The translations under genes and the position numbers were made by a program. Source: Levilactobacillus enshiensis (GTDB lineage Bacteria; Bacillota; Bacilli; Lactobacillales; Lactobacillaceae). From it: DNA of 64,000 bases. The stretch is taken from positions 62,001-126,000 of the forward strand of contig NZ_SULH01000001.1 of the NCBI RefSeq assembly GCF_007115095.1. The letters run 5' to 3'. Within the stretch, counting starts at the first letter, position 1. Every line of letters starts with the position of its first letter. The notes below the pieces were generated by a model, which was given only the letters and a program-made list of their open reading frames with translations, ran no database searches and was not told the DNA's origin. Shown here in pieces: positions 42,405 to 50,683 of the stretch.

Positions 42405-43055
42405 ATGCAGAAATATACTGCAGAGTTTATGGGAACCTTTATGCTGGTCTTCTTGGGAACCGGTGCGGTAACGGTCGCTGCTGGGAATACGTTGACGATT
42501 GGACTGGCCTTTGGGTTGGCAATCACGGTGTCGGCGTACGCGTTTGGCGGTATCTCTGGCGGACATTTTAACCCGGCAGTGACGACGGCCATGTTGATCA
42601 ATCGCCGAATTGGCGGTAAGGATGCCGCAGGCTATATCGTGGCGCAGGTGTTGGGGGCGACGGTGGCGTCAGCCTTTATTAAATTATTTGTCAGTGGTCT
42701 GGGCTTAGCAACCAATCAATTAGGGCAAACAGATTTCCCTAAGATTTCGATGGGCTTGGCCTTCGTGGTGGAAGCACTGGTCACGTTCCTATTTTTGTTG
42801 GTGATTTTAAATGTGACGAGCGACCGTCATGGTAATGGAGACTTTGCTGGTCTGACGATTGGGATAACGTTGGCCTTTTTGATCATTGTGGCACTGAATC
42901 TGACGGGCGGTTCATTAAATCCAGCCCGTTCATTCGGTCCCGCAATTTTTGCTGGCGGTAGTGCCTTGTCTCACCTGTGGTTGTACATTTTGGCTCCAGA
43001 AGTCGGTGCAATTTTGGCAGCGTTCGTTGGTCGACTGATGGGTAGCGAAGACTAA
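42405..43055 (+). CDS. Aquaporin-family channel (MIP)
   Basis: A 216-residue membrane channel with six helices and the two family motifs, GGHFNPAVT (first NPA) and GGSLNPARSFGPA (second NPA with the selectivity-filter Arg). The short loop between helices 5 and 6 suggests a water-type rather than glycerol-type channel. AGGAGG precedes the ATG, and TATAAT (42368-42373) is a probable -10. Single gene with a downstream terminator. Confidence 0.93.
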   Translation: MQKYTAEFMGTFMLVFLGTGAVTVAAGNTLTIGLAFGLAITVSAYAFGGISGGHFNPAVTTAMLINRRIGGKDAAGYIVAQVLGATVASAFIKLFVSGLGLATNQLGQTDFPKISMGLAFVVEALVTFLFLLVILNVTSDRHGNGDFAGLTIGITLAFLIIVALNLTGGSLNPARSFGPAIFAGGSALSHLWLYILAPEVGAILAAFVGRLMGSED

Positions 43056-43127
43056 GTTAGCGAATGAAAAATACGCGGTGACGCTGTTCCGGGACACAAG
43101 TTGCCACAATATAATTTCGATGAGCAC

Positions 43128-43164
43128 GAAAGGAGCTATGAAAAAAATCATAGCTCCTTTTTTG
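43128..43164. terminator. Bidirectional terminator between aquaporin and DUF1801 genes
   Basis: AAAGGAGCTATG, eight bases, CATAGCTCCTTTTTT: a perfect stem. Confidence 0.93.
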
Positions 43165-43168
43165 GTGG

Positions 43169-43513
43169 TTAATCGGTAATTTCATGCACGCGAAAAGCAA
43201 CGATGGCGGCGATCAAGTTTTCGGGAAGCGGCTGATCGTAAGGGAGCTGAATAGCGCCTTTAGAGGTGTGGTAGGCCGTCAGCTCGTCGGCAAAATGCAC
43301 AATTGGCGAGGCCGTTGGGTAGAGACCGAGGTGGCGCTTAGCCGCAGCAAAGTAAATAACGGGCTTTCCAGCAACGTAGAAGGCGGGCATGCCGTAACTG
43401 ATTTTCTCGGTGGCATCAGGAAGTAGTGACTTGAGAAGGTCATACATAGCGACGAGCTCGGTGTGGTGCTTAGCTGCGGCGGGAGTGGTGAGGTAGGATT
43501 GGATGGGAGACAT
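43169..43513 (-). CDS. DUF1801 (YdhG-like) protein
   Basis: A 114-residue soluble protein: EKISYGMPAFYVAGKPVIYFAAAKRHLGLYP is the core of DUF1801. It ends with a helix IAAIVAFRVHEI. The family is conserved and small; its role is unknown. AAGGAG precedes the ATG. It marks the left edge of the AT-rich island that begins 14 bases upstream of it. Confidence 0.88.
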   Translation of the reverse strand: MSPIQSYLTTPAAAKHHTELVAMYDLLKSLLPDATEKISYGMPAFYVAGKPVIYFAAAKRHLGLYPTASPIVHFADELTAYHTSKGAIQLPYDQPLPENLIAAIVAFRVHEITD

Positions 43514-43526
43514 GGGTGGGGCTCCT

Positions 43527-44474
43527 TTAGTTAATAATTAATAATTCTGAAACATTTCCACGCCCCTTTGAACGTGCGGAAATCATTCGTGCAGCCTGAA
43601 TTCGTTGAATCGTATAGTCAGAGTATAGGCTGTCAAAGAAATCGTCATTGGGATCACTTTGGTGTGGATCGGAATTACTTAGTGCAAAGTGTGAGCGACG
43701 TTTGGTAATTTCTTTAATAAAGTTGGCTAGTTCAATCTGTGAGGCATCATTAAAACTAGATTTTGCGTAGCTAGTGAAGCTAGCAGAGTCACTTAAGGGT
43801 CTGTAAGGCGGATCAAAATAGAAAAATGAATTTTCATCAGCAAAATGAAGTGTATCCTGATAATCACCAAGGAGAATTTCGGTGTTTTGTAGAAGATTGG
43901 AGAAGTTTAAAAGGTTATCATTATCAAAAAGATTTAATTGTTTCCGACGTCCAAAGGGAACATTGAAAGTACCTTTGGAGTTAACACGATAAAGGCCATT
44001 GAAATCTGTCTTATTTAGAAAGATAAAGCGCACAGCTTGTTCTATTTTTTGAGTGGTATCTATTTCAGTAGACTTACTTTGTTCTAAAAGCAGAGTTTGA
44101 TTGAAACAATTACGTACCTGATAAAAATAATTCTTTTTTTCGTCGAAGTCATCATCATTAGATAATGTGTTGTATTCAATTTGAATATTTGTTAGACCAG
44201 TCATGAGTGGTTGGAGATGGTCCCGGACCTGAATGTATAGATTAATTAGTTCCGGATTAATATCCATAATGACTTGTTTTTTAAACTGATATTTAGTTGC
44301 TAGGTGAAGAAAAAGTGATGCACCACCAGCAAAGGGCTCAATGTACGTATCAATTTTATCTAAATTGAATTTTTTACTGATAGCTTGTTCGATTAGTGGA
44401 GTCAACTTTTTCTTTCCACCAGCCCATTTGATAATTGGTGATATTTCAGATAGTTTTGAGTTTGCAGCACACAT
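43527..44474 (-). CDS. D12-class DNA adenine methyltransferase (DpnM-like)
   Basis: A 315-residue alpha-class N6-adenine methyltransferase. It has IIKWAGGKKKLTPLI and YIEPFAGGASLF (SAM binding) near the N-terminus, FNGLYRVNSKGTFNVPFGR in the middle, and catalytic FDPPYRPLS followed by SFTSYAKSSF. These blocks match Dam/DpnM, whose members methylate GATC; the specificity here is not proven. Its ATG overlaps the stop of the upstream methyltransferase by one base (TAATG), so the two are coupled. AT-rich compared with flanking genes. Confidence 0.92.
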   Translation of the reverse strand: MCAANSKLSEISPIIKWAGGKKKLTPLIEQAISKKFNLDKIDTYIEPFAGGASLFLHLATKYQFKKQVIMDINPELINLYIQVRDHLQPLMTGLTNIQIEYNTLSNDDDFDEKKNYFYQVRNCFNQTLLLEQSKSTEIDTTQKIEQAVRFIFLNKTDFNGLYRVNSKGTFNVPFGRRKQLNLFDNDNLLNFSNLLQNTEILLGDYQDTLHFADENSFFYFDPPYRPLSDSASFTSYAKSSFNDASQIELANFIKEITKRRSHFALSNSDPHQSDPNDDFFDSLYSDYTIQRIQAARMISARSKGRGNVSELLIIN

Positions 44475-45247
44475 TAAAATAAGGCTCCTTCTTCATTGCG
44501 GACACGACGTTTTGCAATTTCTAGATAGTCAATGGATAAATCAATTCCGATGCAATGACGATTAAGCAATTGACAGGCAAGGGCAGTTGTGCCACTGCCA
44601 ACAAACGGATCAAGGACTAGCATGTCTTCGGTAGTAGAGGCTTCAATTATCCTAGTGATGATTGCCAAAGGTTTCTGGGTAGGGTGTTTACCAAATTTGC
44701 GTTCGGACTGGTTAATAACTGGGGTTGACCAGACATCCTTCATTTGCTTGCCGTGATTGTATTTACGCATTAATTCATAATTGTAGTAGTGTTTTTGTTT
44801 AGCAAATTTTCTAGCCCAGACAATAGTTTCCGTTGAGTGCGTGAACATTCTACAGCTAAGGTTTGGCGGCGGATTCAGTTTTTGCCAAGTAATATTATTT
44901 AGAATACGATATTCGAATTTCTTCATCAAGTAACCAATCTCGTAAATATTATGCATACTACCAAACACCCAGATGGTTCCAGTTGTTTTTAAAATTCGCC
45001 GCGCTTCCTTTAAAAATAGGTCATTAAATATTTCTGAGGTGGCATATTTAGAGTTGGGCTGATCCCAAGTTCCCTTATTAACACTAACCTTTTTGCCACC
45101 TCTGTTTGAGAAGCCACCATTGGATAAAAAATAAGGTGGATCAGCGACAATGACATCAACGCTATTATCCATCATCTTGTGCATAAGTTGAAGTGAATCA
45201 CCCTGATAAAGACGAATTAAATTGTTCTGATAGTACGGCTCCCTCAC
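44474..45247 (-). CDS. Beta-class DNA adenine methyltransferase (DpnA-like)
   Basis: A 257-residue methyltransferase with reversed motif order: ADPPYFLSNGGFSN near the N-terminus and DPFVGSGTTALAC near the C-terminus. Blocks ILNNITWQK, NLSCRMFTHSTETI, HYYNYELM, GKQMKDVW and KHPTQKP closely recall M.DpnA, the second methyltransferase of the DpnII system, which also acts on single-stranded DNA and protects incoming plasmid DNA. Together with the next gene it forms a DpnII-type methyltransferase pair. AAGAGGTG precedes the ATG; a promoter probably lies in 45248-45347. Confidence 0.92.
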   Translation of the reverse strand: MREPYYQNNLIRLYQGDSLQLMHKMMDNSVDVIVADPPYFLSNGGFSNRGGKKVSVNKGTWDQPNSKYATSEIFNDLFLKEARRILKTTGTIWVFGSMHNIYEIGYLMKKFEYRILNNITWQKLNPPPNLSCRMFTHSTETIVWARKFAKQKHYYNYELMRKYNHGKQMKDVWSTPVINQSERKFGKHPTQKPLAIITRIIEASTTEDMLVLDPFVGSGTTALACQLLNRHCIGIDLSIDYLEIAKRRVRNEEGALF

Positions 45248-45347
45248 TAAGCACCTCTTTTGATAAAGTATTGTTTTATGGATTGAAAGTAAGTATATGA
45301 TGAAAAAACAATGGTGTCTTGAGAACGTACGTTTGAACTCAAGTGTA

Positions 45348-45382
45348 ACAAAAAAAGCACGACCTTAGAAGCCGTGCTTTTT
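45348..45382 (-). terminator. Terminator of the nuclease-side transcript in the RM island
   Basis: On the minus strand AAAAAGCACG and CGTGCTTTTTTT form a strong stem overlapping the last codons of the 45365 gene. It separates the nuclease pair from the methyltransferase pair. Confidence 0.88.
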
Positions 45383-45913
45383 CATTTCTTGATCTAAATC
45401 TCTGGCAGACTTGTGCTTTGAATAATTTGCGGCAGCTTCTGGAGACATACCCTCATGAATTACTTGATAAACTCCTAATCTTTTTATGCGATGTTTCAGT
45501 TTAGAAGGTTGTCCACGAGTAGTTTTATAATACCATTCAGATATCATTGTCATGTAGAAACAATCAAATAACTTATGGAGCATAATAATTTGTTGTGGAT
45601 CATCAGAGTATGATTGTGCGATTTTTTTGATTTGATCAAGCTGTTCTTGACTAGGTACCGGACGACCATTAGTCTCTTTAGCGTTTTTTGAAACTAGATC
45701 AAAAACAATAACAAATGAAGTGTAGACATGTTCGTGACCGTAATAGTGACTAATAGTCTTAATACGAGACAAATAGTCTTTATCATAGAGCTCATGGCCT
45801 CCTTTGGTATCGTGGTACATAAGGTGCCAATTATCTTTGGTACCTGTAGAAAATGTATAATAAGAATTATCAGCATATCTTTGAACAGTTCGTAAATTAT
45901 CATTCCATGCCAT
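45365..45913 (-). CDS. Unidentified 182-residue protein of the RM island
   Basis: A soluble protein starting MAWNDNLRTVQRYADNSYYTFSTGTKDNW. No family is recognised. The middle is helical with several aromatic and His residues (KTISHYYGHEHVYTSFVIVFD; HKLFDCFYMTMISEWYYKTTRG). The C-terminal 45 residues, KHRIKRLGVYQVIHEGMSPEAAANYSK, are basic and could form a helix-turn-helix. It starts 11 bases after the nuclease-like gene and shares its transcript. It could be a control protein, a specificity subunit or an immunity factor; none of these is shown. AT-rich. Confidence 0.7.
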   Translation of the reverse strand: MAWNDNLRTVQRYADNSYYTFSTGTKDNWHLMYHDTKGGHELYDKDYLSRIKTISHYYGHEHVYTSFVIVFDLVSKNAKETNGRPVPSQEQLDQIKKIAQSYSDDPQQIIMLHKLFDCFYMTMISEWYYKTTRGQPSKLKHRIKRLGVYQVIHEGMSPEAAANYSKHKSARDLDQEMKKHGF

Positions 45914-45924
45914 GTTAGATCACC

Positions 45925-46551
45925 TCACAGACCGAACCACCAATAGTCATAATCATCGAAAAATATTTTTATGCCGTCCATTCTAAGGGCATCGAAATAG
46001 TCTTGATAGTTTTTTTGAGGTAGACTAGTTAGGTTGCCAGTTGGCTTAGTTTTAAGACCATATAACCACCATGAGGAATTAAAAAGGGCAGCAAAGGAAA
46101 CAGTTGGTTTTGGTTCAAGCTGAAGCTGATTAAAATTATTTTGGTATAGTCTACGTTTATTGCCAAATCCGAAAATTTTCTCGTCAGTAGATCCAGTATG
46201 GTTCTGCCACTTTTTTTCGACTATAAAAATAGTGTTTGTTTCAAAATTAAAGAAAGTTTCGTCCGGTTCCCATTGCTTATAATTTATATTTTTCACGTTA
46301 TAATGTTCATACATAATGTTATAGAATTGCTGCTTTTTAGAGATTATTCCAATTGATTTTTGATCTATTAAACGAATAACATCAAAAACGGCTAAACTTG
46401 AATGGATTGGTACTTTTTTTGAGAAAATGTGAGGCCTTAAGTCATATTTGGTTGAGAGATCTTGTACAATATGTGCGGCTAAGTCTGTCTTTTTTTCAAA
46501 AGTTAACCCATTATGATTGGTGTTAGCACCACCAGTTCCACCAGTCTTCAT
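45925..46551 (-). CDS. PD-(D/E)XK restriction endonuclease-like protein
   Basis: A 208-residue protein. It opens GGTGGANTNHNGLTFEKKTDLA, a glycine/asparagine-rich start followed by an FE pattern seen in several type II restriction enzymes. The core TIFIVEKKWQNHTGSTDEKIFGFGNKRRLYQ contains the E-x-K of a PD-(D/E)XK site and the KxQ...GSxDEK signature of such nucleases. The C-terminus is aromatic (YDYWWFGL). It is the first gene of a transcript with the 182-residue unknown. As one of two nuclease candidates here it is the likelier site-specific enzyme by size; the cognate site is unknown. Confidence 0.65.
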   Translation of the reverse strand: MKTGGTGGANTNHNGLTFEKKTDLAAHIVQDLSTKYDLRPHIFSKKVPIHSSLAVFDVIRLIDQKSIGIISKKQQFYNIMYEHYNVKNINYKQWEPDETFFNFETNTIFIVEKKWQNHTGSTDEKIFGFGNKRRLYQNNFNQLQLEPKPTVSFAALFNSSWWLYGLKTKPTGNLTSLPQKNYQDYFDALRMDGIKIFFDDYDYWWFGL

Positions 46552-46818
46552 TAGGACACCCTCTTATCATATTCCTACAATTATAGTATACGATGTATTG
46601 TTTAAAAGTAAAATTAATTTAAAAAAATAGAATAATGTGTACCTTTACAGAGGCAAAGATATATATTTGCAATTTATTAATTTATAATGTAGCTTTCAAA
46701 TAAAAAACAAAATTTTACGGGAAATGACTTAGTAGAGTACGATCTAATTTTTTATGTATAATATAAAGTAAATACAAACATTCTGCCCAAGGGGTGTTAA
46801 CTACAAGGAAGTTAAATA
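46552..46818. promoter_or_regulatory. AT-rich divergent promoter region of the RM island
   Basis: About 267 very AT-rich bases between the two nuclease-like genes. TATAAT at 46758-46763 is a good -10 for the plus-strand gene; minus-strand elements are ambiguous. No clear control-protein box was found. Confidence 0.45.
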
Positions 46819-48216
46819 ATGGCACGTGGCACAAATAAAGCAAATAAAAATGAAGTATGGCAAGAGATATTTGATATTGACGGAGATAAAATTAGTGATT
46901 CCTTAGAGAAAAATGGTTATTTTGATATTACGGCGCCAGAGTTAAAGGAATTTAGTAATAAGTTAAATGGTCCAGACGTACGTAATTTAGCTAAATTTGA
47001 TCGATCTTACAGTTTGCCAGCTCCATTTAAAACTGGTGTTAGTGACATTAAACATTTTATTAATATTATGCCGTTGGGGTATATTGACAAGGTATATACG
47101 TATCGATTAGGTAGATTTAATGCCTATGCTAATTTGGACATTGATGAGAATAAGGAACCAGAACTGATTAAGTTTCCTAATGTTCAGACGATTACACCTG
47201 AAACGATTCCGTCTGAGAATACCTACATTGATGCGGCTTTTTCTAGTGGAATGCTAAACAAGGCACTTCAAGATGGAGGTAGTCAATTTTTGCCGGTGCT
47301 ACATGGAAGAATGGGATCAGGCCCGATGGAGTTTAATATTGGGACAGATCATCCACAAAAACTTAGTGTCAACAGTGCACAAATAGAAATTGATGCTACT
47401 TTTGAGAATGATAGGTCAATTGTTATTATTGAAGCTAAAGCCGTTCCAGAAGCCGATTTTTTAGTTCGTCAGTTATATTACCCTTATTATGTTATTCGTA
47501 ATCGAGGTGTGACTAAGCCTGTTCGTCCTGCATTTTTATCATTACTTGCAGGAACCTATTATTTTAATGAGTATAAGTTTACAGATCCTAATAACTACTC
47601 AACGATCAAAATGGTTAGTCAGAGATCATATAGATTTTTTGATAATTCACCAATAACTTTAGGTGATATCGTTGAAATTTATAATGAAACTAAGACTATA
47701 CTTGAACCTAAGAGTATTGTTTTTCCACAAGCTAATTCTTATCTTAAGCTGGTAAAAACACTAACTCTTTTAAACGATGCTTATTTTGATGAAGACAATG
47801 ATAGTCAGGGATTACATAAAAGAGACATTGCGAGTGTGTTTGGGTATGCAGAGCGACAAGGTGACTATTATGGAAATCTAATTTTGTATTTAAATCTATG
47901 TGTAAAGCAAGGGGATAGTTATCTGATTAATGAAAATGGACGAACCTTATTACGAGAATTAGATACCAATGAGGGGAAAATATCGTTGATTACGCTATTA
48001 CTACAACATCATCCATTTCGAGTTGTTTTTAAATACTTGTTAGATAACCCTCAGAAAAGAACACATGCACTGTCAGCAGATGATAAAAAAATATTGGCAG
48101 GTCAAGTTAAACCATTTTTAAATACCGATTATAATGATTCAACTATGAAAAGAAGAATTGAAAGTACTGACGCTTTAGTTCGTTCAGTAATATTTGATGC
48201 GATTGATGCGGAATAG
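46819..48216 (+). CDS. Putative type II restriction endonuclease, 465 residues
   Basis: A large soluble protein. The likely nuclease core is at about residues 190-240: AQIEIDATFENDRSIVIIEAKAVPEADFLVRQLYYPYYVIRN. It gives D and E-x-K of a PD-(D/E)XK site followed by a Q..YP helix. The N-terminal part and the C-terminal 200 residues (helical, winged-helix-like DIASVFGYAERQGDYYGNLILYL) may bind DNA. It does not resemble DpnII, MboI or Sau3AI, from memory of those proteins. It is transcribed divergently from the rest of the island and ends before a terminator. AT-rich. Confidence 0.68.
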   Translation: MARGTNKANKNEVWQEIFDIDGDKISDSLEKNGYFDITAPELKEFSNKLNGPDVRNLAKFDRSYSLPAPFKTGVSDIKHFINIMPLGYIDKVYTYRLGRFNAYANLDIDENKEPELIKFPNVQTITPETIPSENTYIDAAFSSGMLNKALQDGGSQFLPVLHGRMGSGPMEFNIGTDHPQKLSVNSAQIEIDATFENDRSIVIIEAKAVPEADFLVRQLYYPYYVIRNRGVTKPVRPAFLSLLAGTYYFNEYKFTDPNNYSTIKMVSQRSYRFFDNSPITLGDIVEIYNETKTILEPKSIVFPQANSYLKLVKTLTLLNDAYFDEDNDSQGLHKRDIASVFGYAERQGDYYGNLILYLNLCVKQGDSYLINENGRTLLRELDTNEGKISLITLLLQHHPFRVVFKYLLDNPQKRTHALSADDKKILAGQVKPFLNTDYNDSTMKRRIESTDALVRSVIFDAIDAE

Positions 48217-48321
48217 CTCTAATGTGAATGGCATTATCGAATATATTTTTGATTGAAAGTGGAATTTAGTGGTGTTCGTGCGACGAACACATAAAATTAA
48301 GAAGTAGCTGCTATACAATCA

Positions 48322-48361
48322 AAAAACGGCCACCGCGTATTGCCAGCGGTGGCCGTTTTCC
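48322..48361. terminator. Bidirectional terminator at the right edge of the RM island
   Basis: AAAAACGGCCACCGC and GCGGTGGCCGTTTT form a GC-rich perfect stem serving the convergent restriction and permease genes. Confidence 0.95.
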
Positions 48362-49782
48362 TACGCATTTTTCTTCAATCGTTGATATTCCTTCTCACCC
48401 AGCAAATGGTGCAACGCTTGATCCTTCTCCTGATGGTTCGACCGGCCTAGCCAGTAGAACAATAAGCCGAGACCAATCCACACCGCCAGCATGATATATT
48501 CTGTGGGCCAGGCCAATGCGACCGGTGATTTAGGATACAGCGTGCTGATGGCAATCAGCACCGCTAGTAGACCGCCCAACGTACTCGGCCACAGATGTCG
48601 CAACCGAAAGCCACCATCTAGTGTCGGATAATCGCGGCGGGTTCGGCGCAGTGCCATCGCCGTGATTGCCCAGGCCATCGCCACGAAGAAGCCGCCCAAG
48701 TCCAGAAAGTACGTCATCGCACCCTTACCTAACCAGCCGAAGCCAATTGCAAATACCAAGACCAGGACCGTCGCGTTGATTGGCGTATTACGTTTAACAC
48801 TGATTGCCGCAAACTTTGGTGGCAGCAGACCTGCGCGGGCCAACGATAAAATCAGCCGAGGGGCCGCCGTAAATAGGCCAATGAAGCTGGTGAACAGGCC
48901 CAGAAAGGCAATCAGGTAGGCCGCCGTTCCTAGCAGGGGGAAGCCCGCTTTCGTAAACGCCGTGATCGACCCCATCGGAAACGTTGCCGTTTTATGCCAC
49001 GGGTAGACCCACGCGCTGGCCAGCAGCACAATGATATAGTAACTGGCCGCGAGGATGATAGCGCCAACGACCGCCTTGCCAATCTTCTTTGGGGGCATCG
49101 CCGCTTCTTCTGCCAGAATCGTCACGACCTCCCAACCTGTCAGAAACGTCATGGCAGGCAATACGAACCGAACCACATTAGCAAATGGCTGGCTCCCCGC
49201 ACTGAACGCTGGCCAAAAATTTGCCGGACTGCCTTGCGTAAACCCTGTGACGACCAGCGCGCCTCCCAAGATGAGCAACCCAATAAAGAGCACCGCTTGC
49301 ACCCCCGCGGTCAGTTTGGTTCCGCGAACATTGAGCGCAAAAATGAAGAGCGTGAACGCTACGCCGACCGCCAATTCAGTCAGGGAAACGTGGGCCCCGG
49401 CAATCGTGTAGCCCGGCCCGGCCGACATCTGGGGAAAGATTGTGGCCAGGAGCATGCTGGAGGCAGTGACATAGAAGGATAAAGCGCTCAAGTAGGCGCC
49501 AAGAATCGCCCAGCCTGTGGCAAACGCCCATTTCTGACCAAAGGCTAAATAGCTATAGACGACCGGTCCGCCACTACGCGGGAAGATCGAAGAGAGTTCA
49601 GCAAAGGAAAGGGAAGCCAGAATCGTGATGAAGGTGGCCAGGACAAACCCAAATATTTCACCGCCCGCGCCGTACTTATCAAAAAAAATACCGTTAGTGT
49701 AGATCCAACTACTCCCAATCACGCTGGATGCACCTAAAATTAGCAGGCGGGGAAACGAGATGTGTCGGGACAAATTTTGCAT
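48361..49782 (-). CDS. APC family amino acid permease
   Basis: A 473-residue transporter with 12 helices. It shows ILGASSVIGSSWIYTNGIFFDKYG in helix 1, SFAELSSIFPRSGGPVVYSYLAFG, and GWEVVTILAEEAAMPPKKIGKAVV in helix 6, all typical of the APC superfamily. It imports an amino acid or exchanges it for an amine; substrate unknown. No good ribosome site precedes the ATG at 49782. A full cre match lies 82 bases upstream. Base composition is GC-rich, in sharp contrast to the island. Confidence 0.9.
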   Translation of the reverse strand: MQNLSRHISFPRLLILGASSVIGSSWIYTNGIFFDKYGAGGEIFGFVLATFITILASLSFAELSSIFPRSGGPVVYSYLAFGQKWAFATGWAILGAYLSALSFYVTASSMLLATIFPQMSAGPGYTIAGAHVSLTELAVGVAFTLFIFALNVRGTKLTAGVQAVLFIGLLILGGALVVTGFTQGSPANFWPAFSAGSQPFANVVRFVLPAMTFLTGWEVVTILAEEAAMPPKKIGKAVVGAIILAASYYIIVLLASAWVYPWHKTATFPMGSITAFTKAGFPLLGTAAYLIAFLGLFTSFIGLFTAAPRLILSLARAGLLPPKFAAISVKRNTPINATVLVLVFAIGFGWLGKGAMTYFLDLGGFFVAMAWAITAMALRRTRRDYPTLDGGFRLRHLWPSTLGGLLAVLIAISTLYPKSPVALAWPTEYIMLAVWIGLGLLFYWLGRSNHQEKDQALHHLLGEKEYQRLKKNA

Positions 49783-49863
49783 AATTATCGCTCGCTTTCG
49801 TCAATGATGTTCAGCCGTCAGAGTTTTATGTACTTGTGAAATTGCTTCCCTCATTCTACGTGA

Positions 49864-49877
49864 TGTAAGCGGTATCA
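49864..49877 (-). promoter_or_regulatory. cre (CcpA) site upstream of the APC permease gene
   Basis: TGTAAGCGGTATCA matches TGWAANCGNTNWCA at all 14 positions. It lies 82 bases before the permease start, in the interval shared with the divergent gene at 50012. Confidence 0.65.
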
Positions 49878-50011
49878 ACAACGAATATGTCTCGGTAAAT
49901 TCACAATCAGCTGTCGGCAAAGTCATTAGCAGAAAAAATTAAATTAATTTGAAATCCCACAAATATTTCGTCACTTTTTACGGAGTTAGTCAGTAGAGAG
50001 GGGTGCTTACG

Positions 50012-50365
50012 ATGAGGGTACGTGCAGCACAGCGACAACGATTAGAACAATTAGGAATGGCAGAACGATATGGCTATAAAGCTGGCTATCGCGGGGAGAA
50101 ACCGACGATTCTCCTGCGTGAGGTGCGGCTGGTGATTGGCAACAGGCTCATGGCGGACCATCTTTGGTTCAACCTGACAAAAGGATTCCAAGGTTTAGGT
50201 CAGCTTCGGCGAGGCGATAGCATTCAATTCAATGGGCGTGTTGACCGCTACGTGAAGGGGTATCAGGGAAGTAAAAATCGTATGCCCCATAACACGGTGG
50301 TCGATTATCAGCTTAGCCGGCCAACACAGATTGAGATGCACACCCCCGTTGACACCGTTCCGTGA
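50012..50365 (+). CDS. Conserved-looking 117-residue protein, unidentified
   Basis: A basic soluble protein starting MRVRAAQRQRLEQLGMAERYGYKAGYRG. A beta-rich core follows: TILLREVRLVIGNRLMADHLWFNLTKGF, then LRRGDSIQFNGRVDRYVKGYQG. It looks like a small OB-like nucleic-acid or ligand-binding fold. Families of this look are known as hypothetical proteins in lactobacilli; I cannot name one. GAGGGG precedes the ATG. It lies alone between the APC gene and the tannase region. Confidence 0.7.
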   Translation: MRVRAAQRQRLEQLGMAERYGYKAGYRGEKPTILLREVRLVIGNRLMADHLWFNLTKGFQGLGQLRRGDSIQFNGRVDRYVKGYQGSKNRMPHNTVVDYQLSRPTQIEMHTPVDTVP

Positions 50366-50683
50366 CTAGCCTTACCAACTGAGCCATGGCAAGTCATGGC
50401 ATTGATTCAACGTCTGAATCGGGTTAGCAATGGGCAAGAACGAAGTGGGTCAATGTCCACAAATCCATGATAAAGGTTGTCGGCCCTTGGAGATAATCCG
50501 TTGCATGGGTTGGGTCTGAAGTTGACCTATCCCTTAGCCAATTCCGCTGCAATAAACGGCGAAAGCCATTGATTGACCGATTGTACGTTTCGCATCGTAA
50601 TTGGTCTTAGCCAAATCAATTGCCTCAGGTCACGTTTTCCACTACAGTAGAGCCAATAGTAAAACTGAAATGGAGGACTGACC
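50366..50683 (+). promoter_or_regulatory. Tannase upstream region: promoter and 9-bp direct repeats
   Basis: No gene is present. TTGCCT (50620-50625), 17 bases, TACAGT (50643-50648) is a good promoter. CTTAGCCAA occurs at 50533-50541 and 50606-50614, 73 bases (about seven helical turns) apart, and may bind an activator. Near the left end are two small hairpins (GCCATG/CATGGC at 50383-50400 and GATTCA/TGAATC at 50404-50420), perhaps a terminator without T run. Confidence 0.6.

Noticed and set aside
45300-46818. Complete DpnII system with R.DpnII
   Set aside because: The methyltransferases fit, but neither nuclease-like protein resembles R.DpnII from memory, so the name was not applied.
50374-50392. 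Minus-strand GGCTCAGTTGGTAAGGC, resembling a tRNA D-arm
   Set aside because: The stem does not close properly and no anticodon, T-arm or acceptor sequence follows; it is a chance likeness.
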